DNA of 64,000 nt from Clavibacter zhangzhiyongii (lineage in GTDB: Bacteria > Actinomycetota > Actinomycetes > Actinomycetales > Microbacteriaceae), in contig NZ_CP061274.1 in the NCBI RefSeq assembly GCF_014775655.1, forward strand, positions 2,294,001-2,358,000. Reading direction: 5' to 3'. The translations under genes were made by a program, and so were the position numbers. Below are positions 56,622-64,000 of this stretch, in pieces (the first letter of the stretch is position 1; each line of letters opens with the position of its first letter). The notes beneath the pieces are model-generated. The model was not told where the DNA came from. It saw only the letters and a list, made by a program, of their open reading frames with translations, and made no database searches.

Positions 56622-58463
56622 CTATTCGGCGGCGCTGTCCGCCGGGGCCCACTCCCAGTAGTTCCAGAAGTAGGTCGGCGACAGGAACGCCGGCTTGACG
56701 CCCGTGACGGTGTCGCTCCAGGCGGTGAGGCCCGGGAACTGGAAGATCGGCGTCGTCCAGCCCTGCTGCTGGATGATGGTCTCGGCCTGGATGACCAGCT
56801 CGCGCTGCTTGTCCTTGTCGGTCTCCGTGTCCAGCTGCTTGAACAGCGAGTCGACCTCGGGGTTCGACCAGCCGTAGTAGTTGTTGATGCCGCCGGTCTG
56901 GTAGTTCGGGCCGGACTCGCCGACGCCGAGGCTCACCGACTGCCATCCGAAGAGGGCGATGTCGTACGAGTCGGTCTTGCTGGAGAGGTCGGCGCCCCAC
57001 GTCGCGCTGTTCACGTCGATGAGGTTGAAGCCGGCCTGGCTGGCCGACTGGCGCATGAGCTCGAACTCCTGCTGGCGACGGGTGTTGCCCTGGCCGTAGA
57101 TGACGCGGGCGTCGATCGTGCCCGTGACGCCGGCCTTCGCGAGGTCCGCCTTGGCGCCCTCGATGTCAACCTTCTGGTCCTTGTAGCCGTTCTCCTCGAC
57201 CGAGGCCTCGTAGTCCGGCGTGCCGGGCACGTAGACGTTCGAGTTGCGGAGCTCCGCGTCCTCCTGGAGGGGCTTGATCAGCTTGTCGAGGATCTCCTCG
57301 CGCGGCAGCGTCTTGAAGAACGCCTGGCGGACGAGCTTCGCCTTCTCGGCGTCGCCGCCGTACTTCGCGGGGTCGAACGGGCCGCCGTTGGTGACCTGGA
57401 GGTCGACGTGCTCGTACGTGCCCTCGGCCTGGCCCTTGTACTCGATGCCGCTGAGTCCCTGGACCTGCTGGAGGAGGTCGGCCGTGGGCTGACCGGATGC
57501 GATCTGGACCTCGCCGTTGGAGAGGGCCTGGATCTGCGCCTGCGGGTCCGAGATGAAGCGGACCGTGATCTTCTCGTACTTCGGCTTCCGGTCGCCGGTG
57601 TACTCCTTGTTGGCCGTCAGGGTGATGTACTGGTCGGCCTTGAGGTCGGTGATCGTGTAGGCGCCGTCGCTCAGGGTCTTCTGCGGCTCCGTCGGCATGT
57701 CCGAGTAGCGGTAGCCGTCGTTCCAGACCTTGGAGACCGGGGCGAGGACGCTGGCGTCCTTGTCCTGGATCGCCGTGATGAGCTTCTTCTTCGCGTCCTC
57801 ACCCGACAGGTTCTCGTCGGGGAAGGCGAGCTGCGTGGTGCCGTGGGCCGAGACGCCGACGCCGTTGCCGGTCGCGATCTCCCAGTCGACGTACGGCTGG
57901 TCGTACGTGTAGGTGAGGCTGCGGCCGTCGTCGCCGATCTCGGGGGTCTTGGTGACCAGTCCGAGGCGGGTGTCGGGCACGGCGCCGGAGTTGAAGAAGA
58001 CCTGGTCGTCGCCGGTGGAGACGGTGCCGTCCTCGTTCGTGGTGACGTCGTCGGTCGAGGCCGTGTTGACGTTGGTCGTGTTCGCGGCCCAGTTGAGCAG
58101 CATGTCCGCGGCGTCGACGGGCGTGCCGTCGCTCCACTTGACGCCCTCGTTGATCGTGAACTTGACCACGAGCGGGTCGTCGGAGACCTTCTCGTAGGTG
58201 CCGAAGTCGGTGTTCTTCTGGAGCGACGGGACGTCGTCGTAGTAGTTGAAGGACTGGTTCGTCAGGTACACGATGTTCGTGTTGGCGGTGGCGTTGCCGG
58301 TCGCCGACGCGTTGTTGTACTCGAGGAACGGGTCGTTCCAGGCCACGGTGATCTCAGTGCCGGCGATGACCTCGGACTGCTGAGCGGGCGCAGAGCAGCC
58401 GCTGAGTACGAGGGCACCGGAGACGATGACGGCACCAGCCGCTGCAAGGCGTCTGATTTTCAA
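56622..58463 (-). CDS. Peptide-type ABC transporter substrate-binding lipoprotein (first copy)
   Basis: Family 5 solute-binding protein (613 residues) with signal peptide KIRRLAAAGAVIVSGALVLSGC (shown in part) and lipobox LSGC near residue 23. The signature NEGVKWSDGTPVDAADMLLNW is present. The start is TTG at 58461-58463: a perfect AGGAGG lies 5 bases upstream and the residues that follow form a normal lipoprotein signal. It has a good promoter about 60 bases upstream of the start codon and a strong terminator after it. It heads the transporter locus. Confidence 0.94.
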   Translation of the reverse strand: MKIRRLAAAGAVIVSGALVLSGCSAPAQQSEVIAGTEITVAWNDPFLEYNNASATGNATANTNIVYLTNQSFNYYDDVPSLQKNTDFGTYEKVSDDPLVVKFTINEGVKWSDGTPVDAADMLLNWAANTTNVNTASTDDVTTNEDGTVSTGDDQVFFNSGAVPDTRLGLVTKTPEIGDDGRSLTYTYDQPYVDWEIATGNGVGVSAHGTTQLAFPDENLSGEDAKKKLITAIQDKDASVLAPVSKVWNDGYRYSDMPTEPQKTLSDGAYTITDLKADQYITLTANKEYTGDRKPKYEKITVRFISDPQAQIQALSNGEVQIASGQPTADLLQQVQGLSGIEYKGQAEGTYEHVDLQVTNGGPFDPAKYGGDAEKAKLVRQAFFKTLPREEILDKLIKPLQEDAELRNSNVYVPGTPDYEASVEENGYKDQKVDIEGAKADLAKAGVTGTIDARVIYGQGNTRRQQEFELMRQSASQAGFNLIDVNSATWGADLSSKTDSYDIALFGWQSVSLGVGESGPNYQTGGINNYYGWSNPEVDSLFKQLDTETDKDKQRELVIQAETIIQQQGWTTPIFQFPGLTAWSDTVTGVKPAFLSPTYFWNYWEWAPADSAAE

Positions 58464-58530
58464 GGTTCCTCCTGTGCATGGGAATGGCGCGGACCCACCG
58501 TGCGTGCGGTCGACCGCGCAGATAAGAATG

Positions 58531-58559
58531 ACCCTAGGTACGCCTGGGAGTCTTTGCAA
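58531..58559 (-). promoter_or_regulatory. Promoter of the first binding-protein gene
   Basis: TTGCAA (58554-58559) as -35, a 17-base spacer and TAGGGT (58531-58536) as -10, minus strand. The transcription start would be near 58524, giving a leader of about 60 bases with AGGAGG. It is the best-formed promoter in the window. Confidence 0.65.
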
Positions 58560-58740
58560 AAACTGGGCCCAAACGTTACACACCGGTAACGCGGACGCGC
58601 GGATCCGCGCGTGGGGGTCGGGATCCGTGCGTCCGGACGGCGGGGATCGCTCGCATCGGTCGTCGGTGACGACGGATAGCGTCGTCCGAGGGGCCGTCGG
58701 CCACGTCGGGCCCTCGGGGGGTCCAGCCGGGCCGCGCGCC

Positions 58741-58746
58741 TAGGAT
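58741..58746 (+). promoter_or_regulatory. -10 element of the CPBP gene, leaderless type
   Basis: TAGGAT followed by 6 bases and GTG at 58753. No -35 match at 17 bases. Confidence 0.5.
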
Positions 58747-58752
58747 CGGCCC

Positions 58753-59568
58753 GTGCCCGACGCCCCCTCCCCCGCCGTCGCCCGACCGGCGGCGCTGCGC
58801 CCCGCCGCCCGCCGACGCATCCGGATCGAGGTCGCGATCGTGCTCGGGCTCTCGCTCGGCGCGAGCGCGGTGTACTCGGTGCTGCGGATCGTCGACCTCT
58901 CGACGCGACCGGAGGCGCTCGGCTCGCAGAGCGCCACCATCAACCGGAGCCTGAACGACCGGCAGGTGTTCGACCTCCTGTACCAGCTCCTCGACGTCGC
59001 CACGGCCCTCGTGCCGGTGGCGCTCGTGCTCTTCCTGCTCTGGCAGCCGGGCCGCAGCGCGTTCCGGCGCATCGGGCTCGACCTCTCCCGGCCGGGGCGC
59101 GACGTCGCCGCCGGCTTCGGGCTGGCGGCGCTCATCGGGGTGCCGGGGCTCGGGCTCTACCTCGCCGGGCGCGCGCTCGGGATCACGGTCGACGTGGTGC
59201 CGACCGCGCTCGACTCGTACTGGTGGACCGTGCCGGTGCTCGTGCTCGTCGCCCTGCGAGCGGCGCTGCAGGAGGAGGTGATCGTGGTCGGCTACCTCTT
59301 CACCCGGCTCGGTCAGCTCGGGTGGGGGCGCGGCCGGCTGGGCATGTGGAGCGTGATCCTCGTGGCGGCCGTGCTGCGCGGGAGCTACCACCTCTACCAG
59401 GGCTACGGGCCGTTCCTCGGGAACGTCGTGATGGGCGTCGTGTTCGGCTGGTGCTACGTGCGGTTCGGCAGGACGGCGCCGCTCGTGGTGGCCCACCTGA
59501 TCCTCGACGTCGTGAGCTTCGTGGGCTACCCGGTCGCGCTGGCGCTGCTTCCCGGGGTGTTCGCGTGA
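58753..59568 (+). CDS. CPBP family intramembrane protease-like protein
   Basis: A 271-residue protein with about seven to eight membrane helices. CPBP/Abi motifs are visible: Glu174-Glu175 (ALQEEVIVVGYLF), then RGSYHLYQG with a conserved His and VAHLILDVVSF near the C-terminus. The Arg expected four residues after the Glu pair (EExxxR) is not there; the nearest is Arg185. Relatives include Rce1-type CAAX proteases and bacteriocin self-immunity proteins, but no bacteriocin gene is adjacent. The GTG is 6 bases after TAGGAT. The 289-base gap upstream holds this promoter and the divergent binding-protein promoter. Confidence 0.85.
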   Translation: MPDAPSPAVARPAALRPAARRRIRIEVAIVLGLSLGASAVYSVLRIVDLSTRPEALGSQSATINRSLNDRQVFDLLYQLLDVATALVPVALVLFLLWQPGRSAFRRIGLDLSRPGRDVAAGFGLAALIGVPGLGLYLAGRALGITVDVVPTALDSYWWTVPVLVLVALRAALQEEVIVVGYLFTRLGQLGWGRGRLGMWSVILVAAVLRGSYHLYQGYGPFLGNVVMGVVFGWCYVRFGRTAPLVVAHLILDVVSFVGYPVALALLPGVFA

Positions 59569-59624
59569 CAGGTGTTCGCGCGACGCCGGGGGCTCGACCC
59601 TGGCGCATCAGCCGCACCTGTGCC

Positions 59625-59630
59625 TAACCT
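59625..59630 (+). promoter_or_regulatory. Candidate -10 element of the DUF485/symporter operon
   Basis: TAACCT, 45 bases before the DUF485 ATG, giving a leader of about 39 bases that contains GAGGAG. Confidence 0.35.
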
Positions 59631-59675
59631 GGGAGCGTCGCACGACGAGGTGCGGCCCCATCTCGAGGAGATCAC

Positions 59676-60083
59676 ATGGGCGACGCCGCTCATCCGACCG
59701 GGGACCCCCGGCCGGCCGTCGACTACCGGGAGGTCGAGGACTCGGCCAGGTTCCGGGAGCTGAAGCGCGCGCATCGCGGCTTCGTCTTCCCGCTGGCCGT
59801 GGCGTTCCTCGTCTGGTACTTCGCGTTCGTGCTGCTGTCGGACTACGCGCACGAGTTCATGTCCACGCCCGTGATCGGGAACGTGAACCTCGGGATCCTG
59901 CTGGGGCTCGGGCAGTTCGTGACGACCTTCGCGATCACCACCTGGTACGTGAGCCGGGCCAACTCGCGCTTCGACCCCATCGCCGCGGAGATCCGCGCCG
60001 ACCTGGAGGAGCGGGAGCGGGTCGCGCTCGACGGGCCGCGCGGGTCCACGCCGCCGAGGCGCCGGAAGGGGGGCCGGCGGTGA
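59676..60083 (+). CDS. DUF485 membrane protein
   Basis: A 135-residue protein with two membrane helices (about 38-57 and 69-92) joined by the DUF485 motif DYAHEFMSTPVIGNVNLGILLGL (shown in part), then an Arg-rich cytoplasmic tail. DUF485 proteins regularly precede ActP-type symporters and are thought to be accessory subunits. The ATG follows GAGGAG. Its TGA overlaps the next GTG by 4 bases (GTGA), so the two are coupled. Confidence 0.92.
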   Translation: MGDAAHPTGDPRPAVDYREVEDSARFRELKRAHRGFVFPLAVAFLVWYFAFVLLSDYAHEFMSTPVIGNVNLGILLGLGQFVTTFAITTWYVSRANSRFDPIAAEIRADLEERERVALDGPRGSTPPRRRKGGRR

Positions 60084-61702
60084 CCGCGGCGACCTCCGCC
60101 GTCATGGCGACGACGCCCACGACCGACACGGGCGATCCCGTCCTCAACATCTCGATCTTCGGCGCGTTCGTGGTGATCACCCTCGTGATCGTCTTCCGCG
60201 CGAGCCGGAACAACTCGACGGCCGCCGACTACTACGCGGCCGGCCGCTCCTTCACCGGGCCGCAGAACGGCACCGCGATCGCGGGCGACTACCTCTCGGC
60301 GGCCTCGTTCCTCGGGATCGTGGGCGCCATCGCCATCAACGGGTACGACGGGTTCCTCTACTCCATCGGGTTCCTGGTGGCCTGGCTCGTGGCGCTGCTG
60401 CTGGTGGCCGAGCTCATGCGCAACACGGGCAAGTTCACGATGGCCGACGTGCTGAGCTTCCGGCTGAAGCAGCGGCCCGTGCGGCTCGCGGCGGCGACCA
60501 CGACGCTCGCGGTCTGCTTCTTCTACCTGCTGGCGCAGATGGCCGGCGCCGGCGGGCTCGTCTCGCTGCTGCTCGGGATCGACGACCGGCTCGGGCAGTC
60601 GCTCGTGATCGCCGTGGTCGGCGCGCTCATGATCGTCTACGTGCTCGTCGGCGGGATGAAGGGCACGACCTGGGTGCAGATCATCAAGGCGTGCCTCCTG
60701 ATCGCGGGCGCCGCCGTGATGACCGTGTGGGTGCTCGCGATCCACGGGTTCAACGTGTCGGAGCTGCTGGGCGCGGCGGCCGCCGCGGCCGACAAGCCCG
60801 TGCTCGAGCCCGGCAACCAGTACGGGGCCACGGGGATCACGAAGCTCGACTTCCTGTCGCTCGCGCTCGCGCTGGTGCTCGGCACCGCGGGACTCCCCCA
60901 CGTGCTCATGCGCTTCTACACGGTGCCGACGGCGAAGGAGGCGAGGCGCAGCGTCGTCTGGGCGATCTGGCTCATCGGGATCTTCTACCTCTTCACCCTG
61001 GTGCTCGGGTACGGCGCGGGCGCGCTGCTCGGGAGCGAGCGGATCCTCGCGGCCCCCGGCGGCGTGAACTCCGCCGCGCCGCTGCTGGCGCTCGAGCTCG
61101 GCGGGCCGATCCTGCTGGGCATCATCGCGGCGGTCGCGTTCGCGACGATCCTCGCGGTGGTCGCGGGGCTCACCATCACGGCGGCGGCGTCCTTCGCGCA
61201 CGACGTGTACGGCAGCGTCATCAAGAAGGGCCAGGTCTCCGCCAACGGCGAGGTGCGGGTCGCGCGGATCACGGTGGTCGTGATCGGGATCGTGTCGATC
61301 CTCGCGGGCATCGGCGCCAACGGGCAGAACGTGGCGTTCCTCGTGGCGCTCGCGTTCGCGGTCGCGGCGAGCGCGAACCTGCCCACCATCCTGTACTCCC
61401 TCTACTGGCGGCGGTTCTCCACGCGGGGCGCCGTGCTCAGCATGTACGGCGGGCTCGGGACGGCGCTCGTGCTGATCGCGTTCTCGCCCGTGGTGTCGGG
61501 CGCGGAGACGTCGATGATCCCGGGGGCCGACTTCTCGTGGTTCCCGCTGAGCAACCCGGGGATCGTGTCGATCCCCGTCGGGTTCCTGCTCGGCTGGATC
61601 GGGACGGTGACGTCGACGCGCAAGGAGGACCCGCTCGTCGCGGCCGAGATGGACGTGCGGTCGCTCACCGGGCACGGCGCGGAGAAGGCGACGGAGCACT
61701 AG
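60080..61702 (+). CDS. Sodium:solute symporter, ActP/MctC-like
   Basis: A 540-residue member of the SSS family with about 13 membrane helices. Family marks are AADYYAAGRSFTGPQNGTAIAGDYLSAASFLG (shown in part), ADVLSFRLKQRPVR, VLGTAGLPHVLMRFYTVPTAKEARRSV and TITAAASFAHDVYG. With the DUF485 gene in front, the likely substrate is acetate, pyruvate or another short monocarboxylate; the exact one cannot be read from sequence. It ends at a very strong bidirectional hairpin before the convergent gcvP. Confidence 0.92.
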   Translation: MTAATSAVMATTPTTDTGDPVLNISIFGAFVVITLVIVFRASRNNSTAADYYAAGRSFTGPQNGTAIAGDYLSAASFLGIVGAIAINGYDGFLYSIGFLVAWLVALLLVAELMRNTGKFTMADVLSFRLKQRPVRLAAATTTLAVCFFYLLAQMAGAGGLVSLLLGIDDRLGQSLVIAVVGALMIVYVLVGGMKGTTWVQIIKACLLIAGAAVMTVWVLAIHGFNVSELLGAAAAAADKPVLEPGNQYGATGITKLDFLSLALALVLGTAGLPHVLMRFYTVPTAKEARRSVVWAIWLIGIFYLFTLVLGYGAGALLGSERILAAPGGVNSAAPLLALELGGPILLGIIAAVAFATILAVVAGLTITAAASFAHDVYGSVIKKGQVSANGEVRVARITVVVIGIVSILAGIGANGQNVAFLVALAFAVAASANLPTILYSLYWRRFSTRGAVLSMYGGLGTALVLIAFSPVVSGAETSMIPGADFSWFPLSNPGIVSIPVGFLLGWIGTVTSTRKEDPLVAAEMDVRSLTGHGAEKATEH

Positions 61703-61727
61703 GCGCGGTCGGCTCCAGCCGGACGCA

Positions 61728-61768
61728 CGACGAGGGCGGCGGGACCCCGGGTCCCGCCGCCCTCGTCG
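61728..61768. terminator. Very strong bidirectional terminator
   Basis: A 20-bp perfect inverted repeat (61728-61747 with 61749-61768) around a single C, between the convergent symporter and gcvP genes. The usable loop is a few bases wider. Confidence 0.85.
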
Positions 61769-61772
61769 GTGC

Positions 61773-61807
61773 GTGCGTCGTGCGTCGGGCGTCGTGCGTC
61801 GTGCGTC
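61773..61807. repeat. Five tandem copies of the heptamer GTGCGTC
   Basis: Units at 61773, 61780, 61787 (one change, GGGCGTC), 61794 and 61801, between the terminator and the gcvP stop. Non-coding; the copy number is likely to vary between strains. Confidence 0.9.
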
Positions 61808-61816
61808 AGCCGAGGA

Positions 61817-64000
61817 TCAGGCGAAGGCCTCCGGCGGCGGGCAGGCGCAGAACAGGTTGCGGTCGCCGTAGGCCTGGTCGATCCGGCGCACCGGCGGCCA
61901 GTACTTGTCGCGCACGAGGGTCGACACGGGGTAGACGGCGCGCTCGCGCGTGTACGCGTGCGTCCACTCCCCCGCGATGACCGACTCGGCGGTGTGCGGC
62001 GCGTTCCGGAGCGGGTTGTCGTCGGCCGGCCACTCGCCCGCGGCGACCGAGTCGGCCTCCTGCTTGATGCCGATCATCGCCGCGATGAAGCGCTCGACCT
62101 CGGCGAGGTCCTCGCTCTCCGTGGGCTCGACCATGAGCGTGCCGGGCACCGGGAAGCTCATCGTGGGCGCGTGGAAGCCGTAGTCGACGAGGCGCTTGGC
62201 CACGTCGTCCACCGTCACGCCGGTCGCGGCCGTGAGCGGGCGGAGGTCGAGGATGCACTCGTGCGCGACCAGGCCGTCCTCGCCCGCGTAGAGCACCGGG
62301 TAGTGGTCGCGGAGGCGGGCGGCGATGTAGTTCGCCGACAGCACCGCGGCGCCGGTCGCCTGCTTCAGGCCCTCCGCGCCCATCATCCGGACGTAGGCCC
62401 AGCTGATGGGGAGGATGCTCGGCGACCCGTAGGGAGCCGCCGACACCGGGGCGCCGCCGTGCTCGATCGTGGAGACGACGCCGCCCTGCACGAGCGCGTG
62501 CACGTTGCGCTGCGCCTGCGGGTGGCCGGGCAGGAAGGGCGCGAGGTGCGCCTTCGCCGCGACCGGGCCGACGCCGGGGCCGCCGCCGCCGTGCGGGATG
62601 CAGAACGTCTTGTGCAGGTTGAGGTGCGAGACGTCGCCGCCGAAGTCGCCGAACCGGGCGAAGCCGAGCAGCGCGTTGAGGTTCGCGCCGTCGACGTAGA
62701 CCTGGCCGCCGGCCTCGTGCACGGCCTCGCAGATCGCGCCGACCTCGTGCTCGTAGACGCCGTGGGTGGAGGGGTAGGTGATCATGAGCCCGGCGAGCTC
62801 GTCGCGGTGGGCGGCGATCTTCGCGCGCAGGTCGTCGAGGTCGACGTTGCCGAGCTCGTCGCACGCGACGACCACGACCCGCATGCCGGCCAGCACGGCG
62901 CTGGCCGCGTTCGTGCCGTGCGCGCTCTGCGGGATGAGGCAGACGTTCCGCGCGTCGTCGCCGTTCGCGAGGTGGTAGCCGCGGATCGCGAGGAGGCCCG
63001 CGAGCTCGCCCTGGCTGCCGGCGTTCGGCTGGAGGCTCACGGTGTCGTAGCCGGTGACGTCGGCGAGCCAGGTCTCGAGCTGGAGGACCAGCTCGAGGTA
63101 GCCCTCGACGTCGTCGGCCGGCGCGAAGGGGTGGATGGCCTGGAACTCGGGCCAGGTCACCGCCTCCATCTCGGTGGCCGCGTTGAGCTTCATGGTGCAG
63201 GAGCCGAGCGGGATCATGCCGCGGTCGAGCGCGTAGTCCTTGTCGGAGAGGCGCTTGAGGTACCGCATCATGCCGGTCTCGGAGCGGTGCGTGGAGAAGA
63301 CGGCGTGCGTGAGGTACTCGCTCGTGCGGATCGATGCCTCGGGGATCGACGACAGGTCGCCGGATGCGCCCTCGTCCTCGGCGAGCTCGGCGCCGAACGC
63401 GCGCGCGACGACCGCGAGGTCCTCGGGGCGGGTGGCCTCGTCGACGCTGAAGCCGAGGGTGTCGGCGTCCACGCGGAGCAGGTTGACCCCGCCGTCCGCG
63501 GCGGCCGCGAGGATCTCGTCGGCGCGTCCCGGCACGGCGACGCGGACGGTGTCGAAGAACGCGGCGTGGACCGGCTCGACGCCGACGGACGCGAGCGAGC
63601 GGACGAGGCGGCGGGCGCCCCGGTTCGCCTGGCGCGCGATCACGCGGAGGCCCTTCGGCCCGTGGTACACCGCGTACATCGAGGCCATGACCGCGAGGAG
63701 CACCTGCGCCGTGCAGATGTTGCTCGTGGCCTTCTCGCGGCGGATGTGCTGCTCGCGCGTCTGCAGCGAGAGGCGGTAGGCGGGGTGGCCGGCCGCGTCC
63801 TGGCTGACGCCCACGAGGCGGCCGGGCATCTGCCGCTCGAGGCCGGCGCGCACGGCGAGGTAGCCGGCGTGCGGGCCGCCGAAGCCCATGGGCACGCCGA
63901 AGCGCTGCGACGTGCCGACCGCGATGTCCGCGCCGAGCTCGCCCGGCGAGGTGATCACCGTGAGCGCGAGCAGGTCGGCCGCGACGACCGCGAGGCCGCC
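61817..64000 (-). CDS. gcvP: Glycine dehydrogenase (decarboxylating) GcvP, C-terminal part
   Basis: P protein of the glycine cleavage system; PLP enzyme that decarboxylates glycine and passes the aminomethyl group to lipoyl-GcvH. The frame stays open to the window edge, giving 727 residues of about 960, so the first quarter is missing. Visible are [23 protein letters not shown], the second-half PLP site [19 protein letters not shown] near 62.6 kb, [17 protein letters not shown] and a normal C-terminus ending in [10 protein letters not shown]. The length indicates the fused single-chain form rather than the two-subunit GcvPA/GcvPB. No gcvT or gcvH is in the window. Confidence 0.97.
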   Translation of the reverse strand, partial: GGLAVVAADLLALTVITSPGELGADIAVGTSQRFGVPMGFGGPHAGYLAVRAGLERQMPGRLVGVSQDAAGHPAYRLSLQTREQHIRREKATSNICTAQVLLAVMASMYAVYHGPKGLRVIARQANRGARRLVRSLASVGVEPVHAAFFDTVRVAVPGRADEILAAAADGGVNLLRVDADTLGFSVDEATRPEDLAVVARAFGAELAEDEGASGDLSSIPEASIRTSEYLTHAVFSTHRSETGMMRYLKRLSDKDYALDRGMIPLGSCTMKLNAATEMEAVTWPEFQAIHPFAPADDVEGYLELVLQLETWLADVTGYDTVSLQPNAGSQGELAGLLAIRGYHLANGDDARNVCLIPQSAHGTNAASAVLAGMRVVVVACDELGNVDLDDLRAKIAAHRDELAGLMITYPSTHGVYEHEVGAICEAVHEAGGQVYVDGANLNALLGFARFGDFGGDVSHLNLHKTFCIPHGGGGPGVGPVAAKAHLAPFLPGHPQAQRNVHALVQGGVVSTIEHGGAPVSAAPYGSPSILPISWAYVRMMGAEGLKQATGAAVLSANYIAARLRDHYPVLYAGEDGLVAHECILDLRPLTAATGVTVDDVAKRLVDYGFHAPTMSFPVPGTLMVEPTESEDLAEVERFIAAMIGIKQEADSVAAGEWPADDNPLRNAPHTAESVIAGEWTHAYTRERAVYPVSTLVRDKYWPPVRRIDQAYGDRNLFCACPPPEAFA

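Overview
The window is about 64 kb of very GC-rich (above 70 percent) chromosomal DNA, packed with 43 protein genes and no gap longer than about 300 bases. GTG starts, four-base stop/start overlaps, a mycothiol deacetylase, an MEP isoprenoid pathway, an actinobacterial oleA-oleBC-oleD set and the gene order around infB and dxr all point to an actinobacterium. My best guess is the family Microbacteriaceae, Clavibacter-like; this rests on gene content and style, not on a database match. I see no rRNA, tRNA, CRISPR array, insertion sequence or phage.

Layout. 1-5.7 kb: the end of mutY, then on the minus strand nusA-ylxR-infB-rbfA (transcription and translation factors), preceded by proS. 7.5-12.3 kb: oleA-oleBC-oleD, a pathway that condenses two fatty acyl chains head to head into a long-chain olefin. 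12.4-19.3 kb: ispG, a site-2 protease and dxr (isoprenoid and membrane-protease group), split by a plus-strand Ser/Thr kinase and lipoprotein pair; an FKBP lipoprotein is coupled to dxr. 19.5-22.4 kb: osmC, then gabT overlapping an asparaginase gene. 22.4-38.6 kb: a 16-kb minus-strand operon with a transmembrane Ser/Thr kinase, a 1,995-residue Ig-like/Fn3 surface protein, a MoxR ATPase, a DUF58 protein, a transglutaminase-fold membrane protein and an FtsK/EccC-like ATPase. It resembles the pkb2-fn3-aaa-duf58-tgm (PFNA) cluster known from Bifidobacterium. Its transglutaminase domain lacks the catalytic Cys and His. 38.7-43.0 kb: mshB, a ferredoxin, dapC and gltA. 43.1-46.8 kb: efeUOB iron uptake with a clear DtxR/IdeR-type iron box. 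46.8-58.5 kb: a small lipoprotein, typA, and a peptide-type ABC transporter with two binding proteins, broken up by a reverse-strand PH-domain gene. 58.7-61.7 kb: a CPBP-family membrane protein, and a DUF485 protein with a sodium:solute symporter. 61.8 kb to the end: the C-terminal three quarters of gcvP.

Regulation. At least nine genes carry a TAnnnT -10 element (mostly TAGGCT or TAGGAT) only 6-9 bases before an ATG or GTG start, which fits leaderless mRNAs. Several near-perfect hairpins end transcription units. The hexamer GGATCC is clearly over-represented outside the translation genes, including in intergenic DNA.

The best candidates for under-described biology are the kinase/Fn3/MoxR/DUF58/pseudo-transglutaminase/EccC-like operon and the ole cluster.
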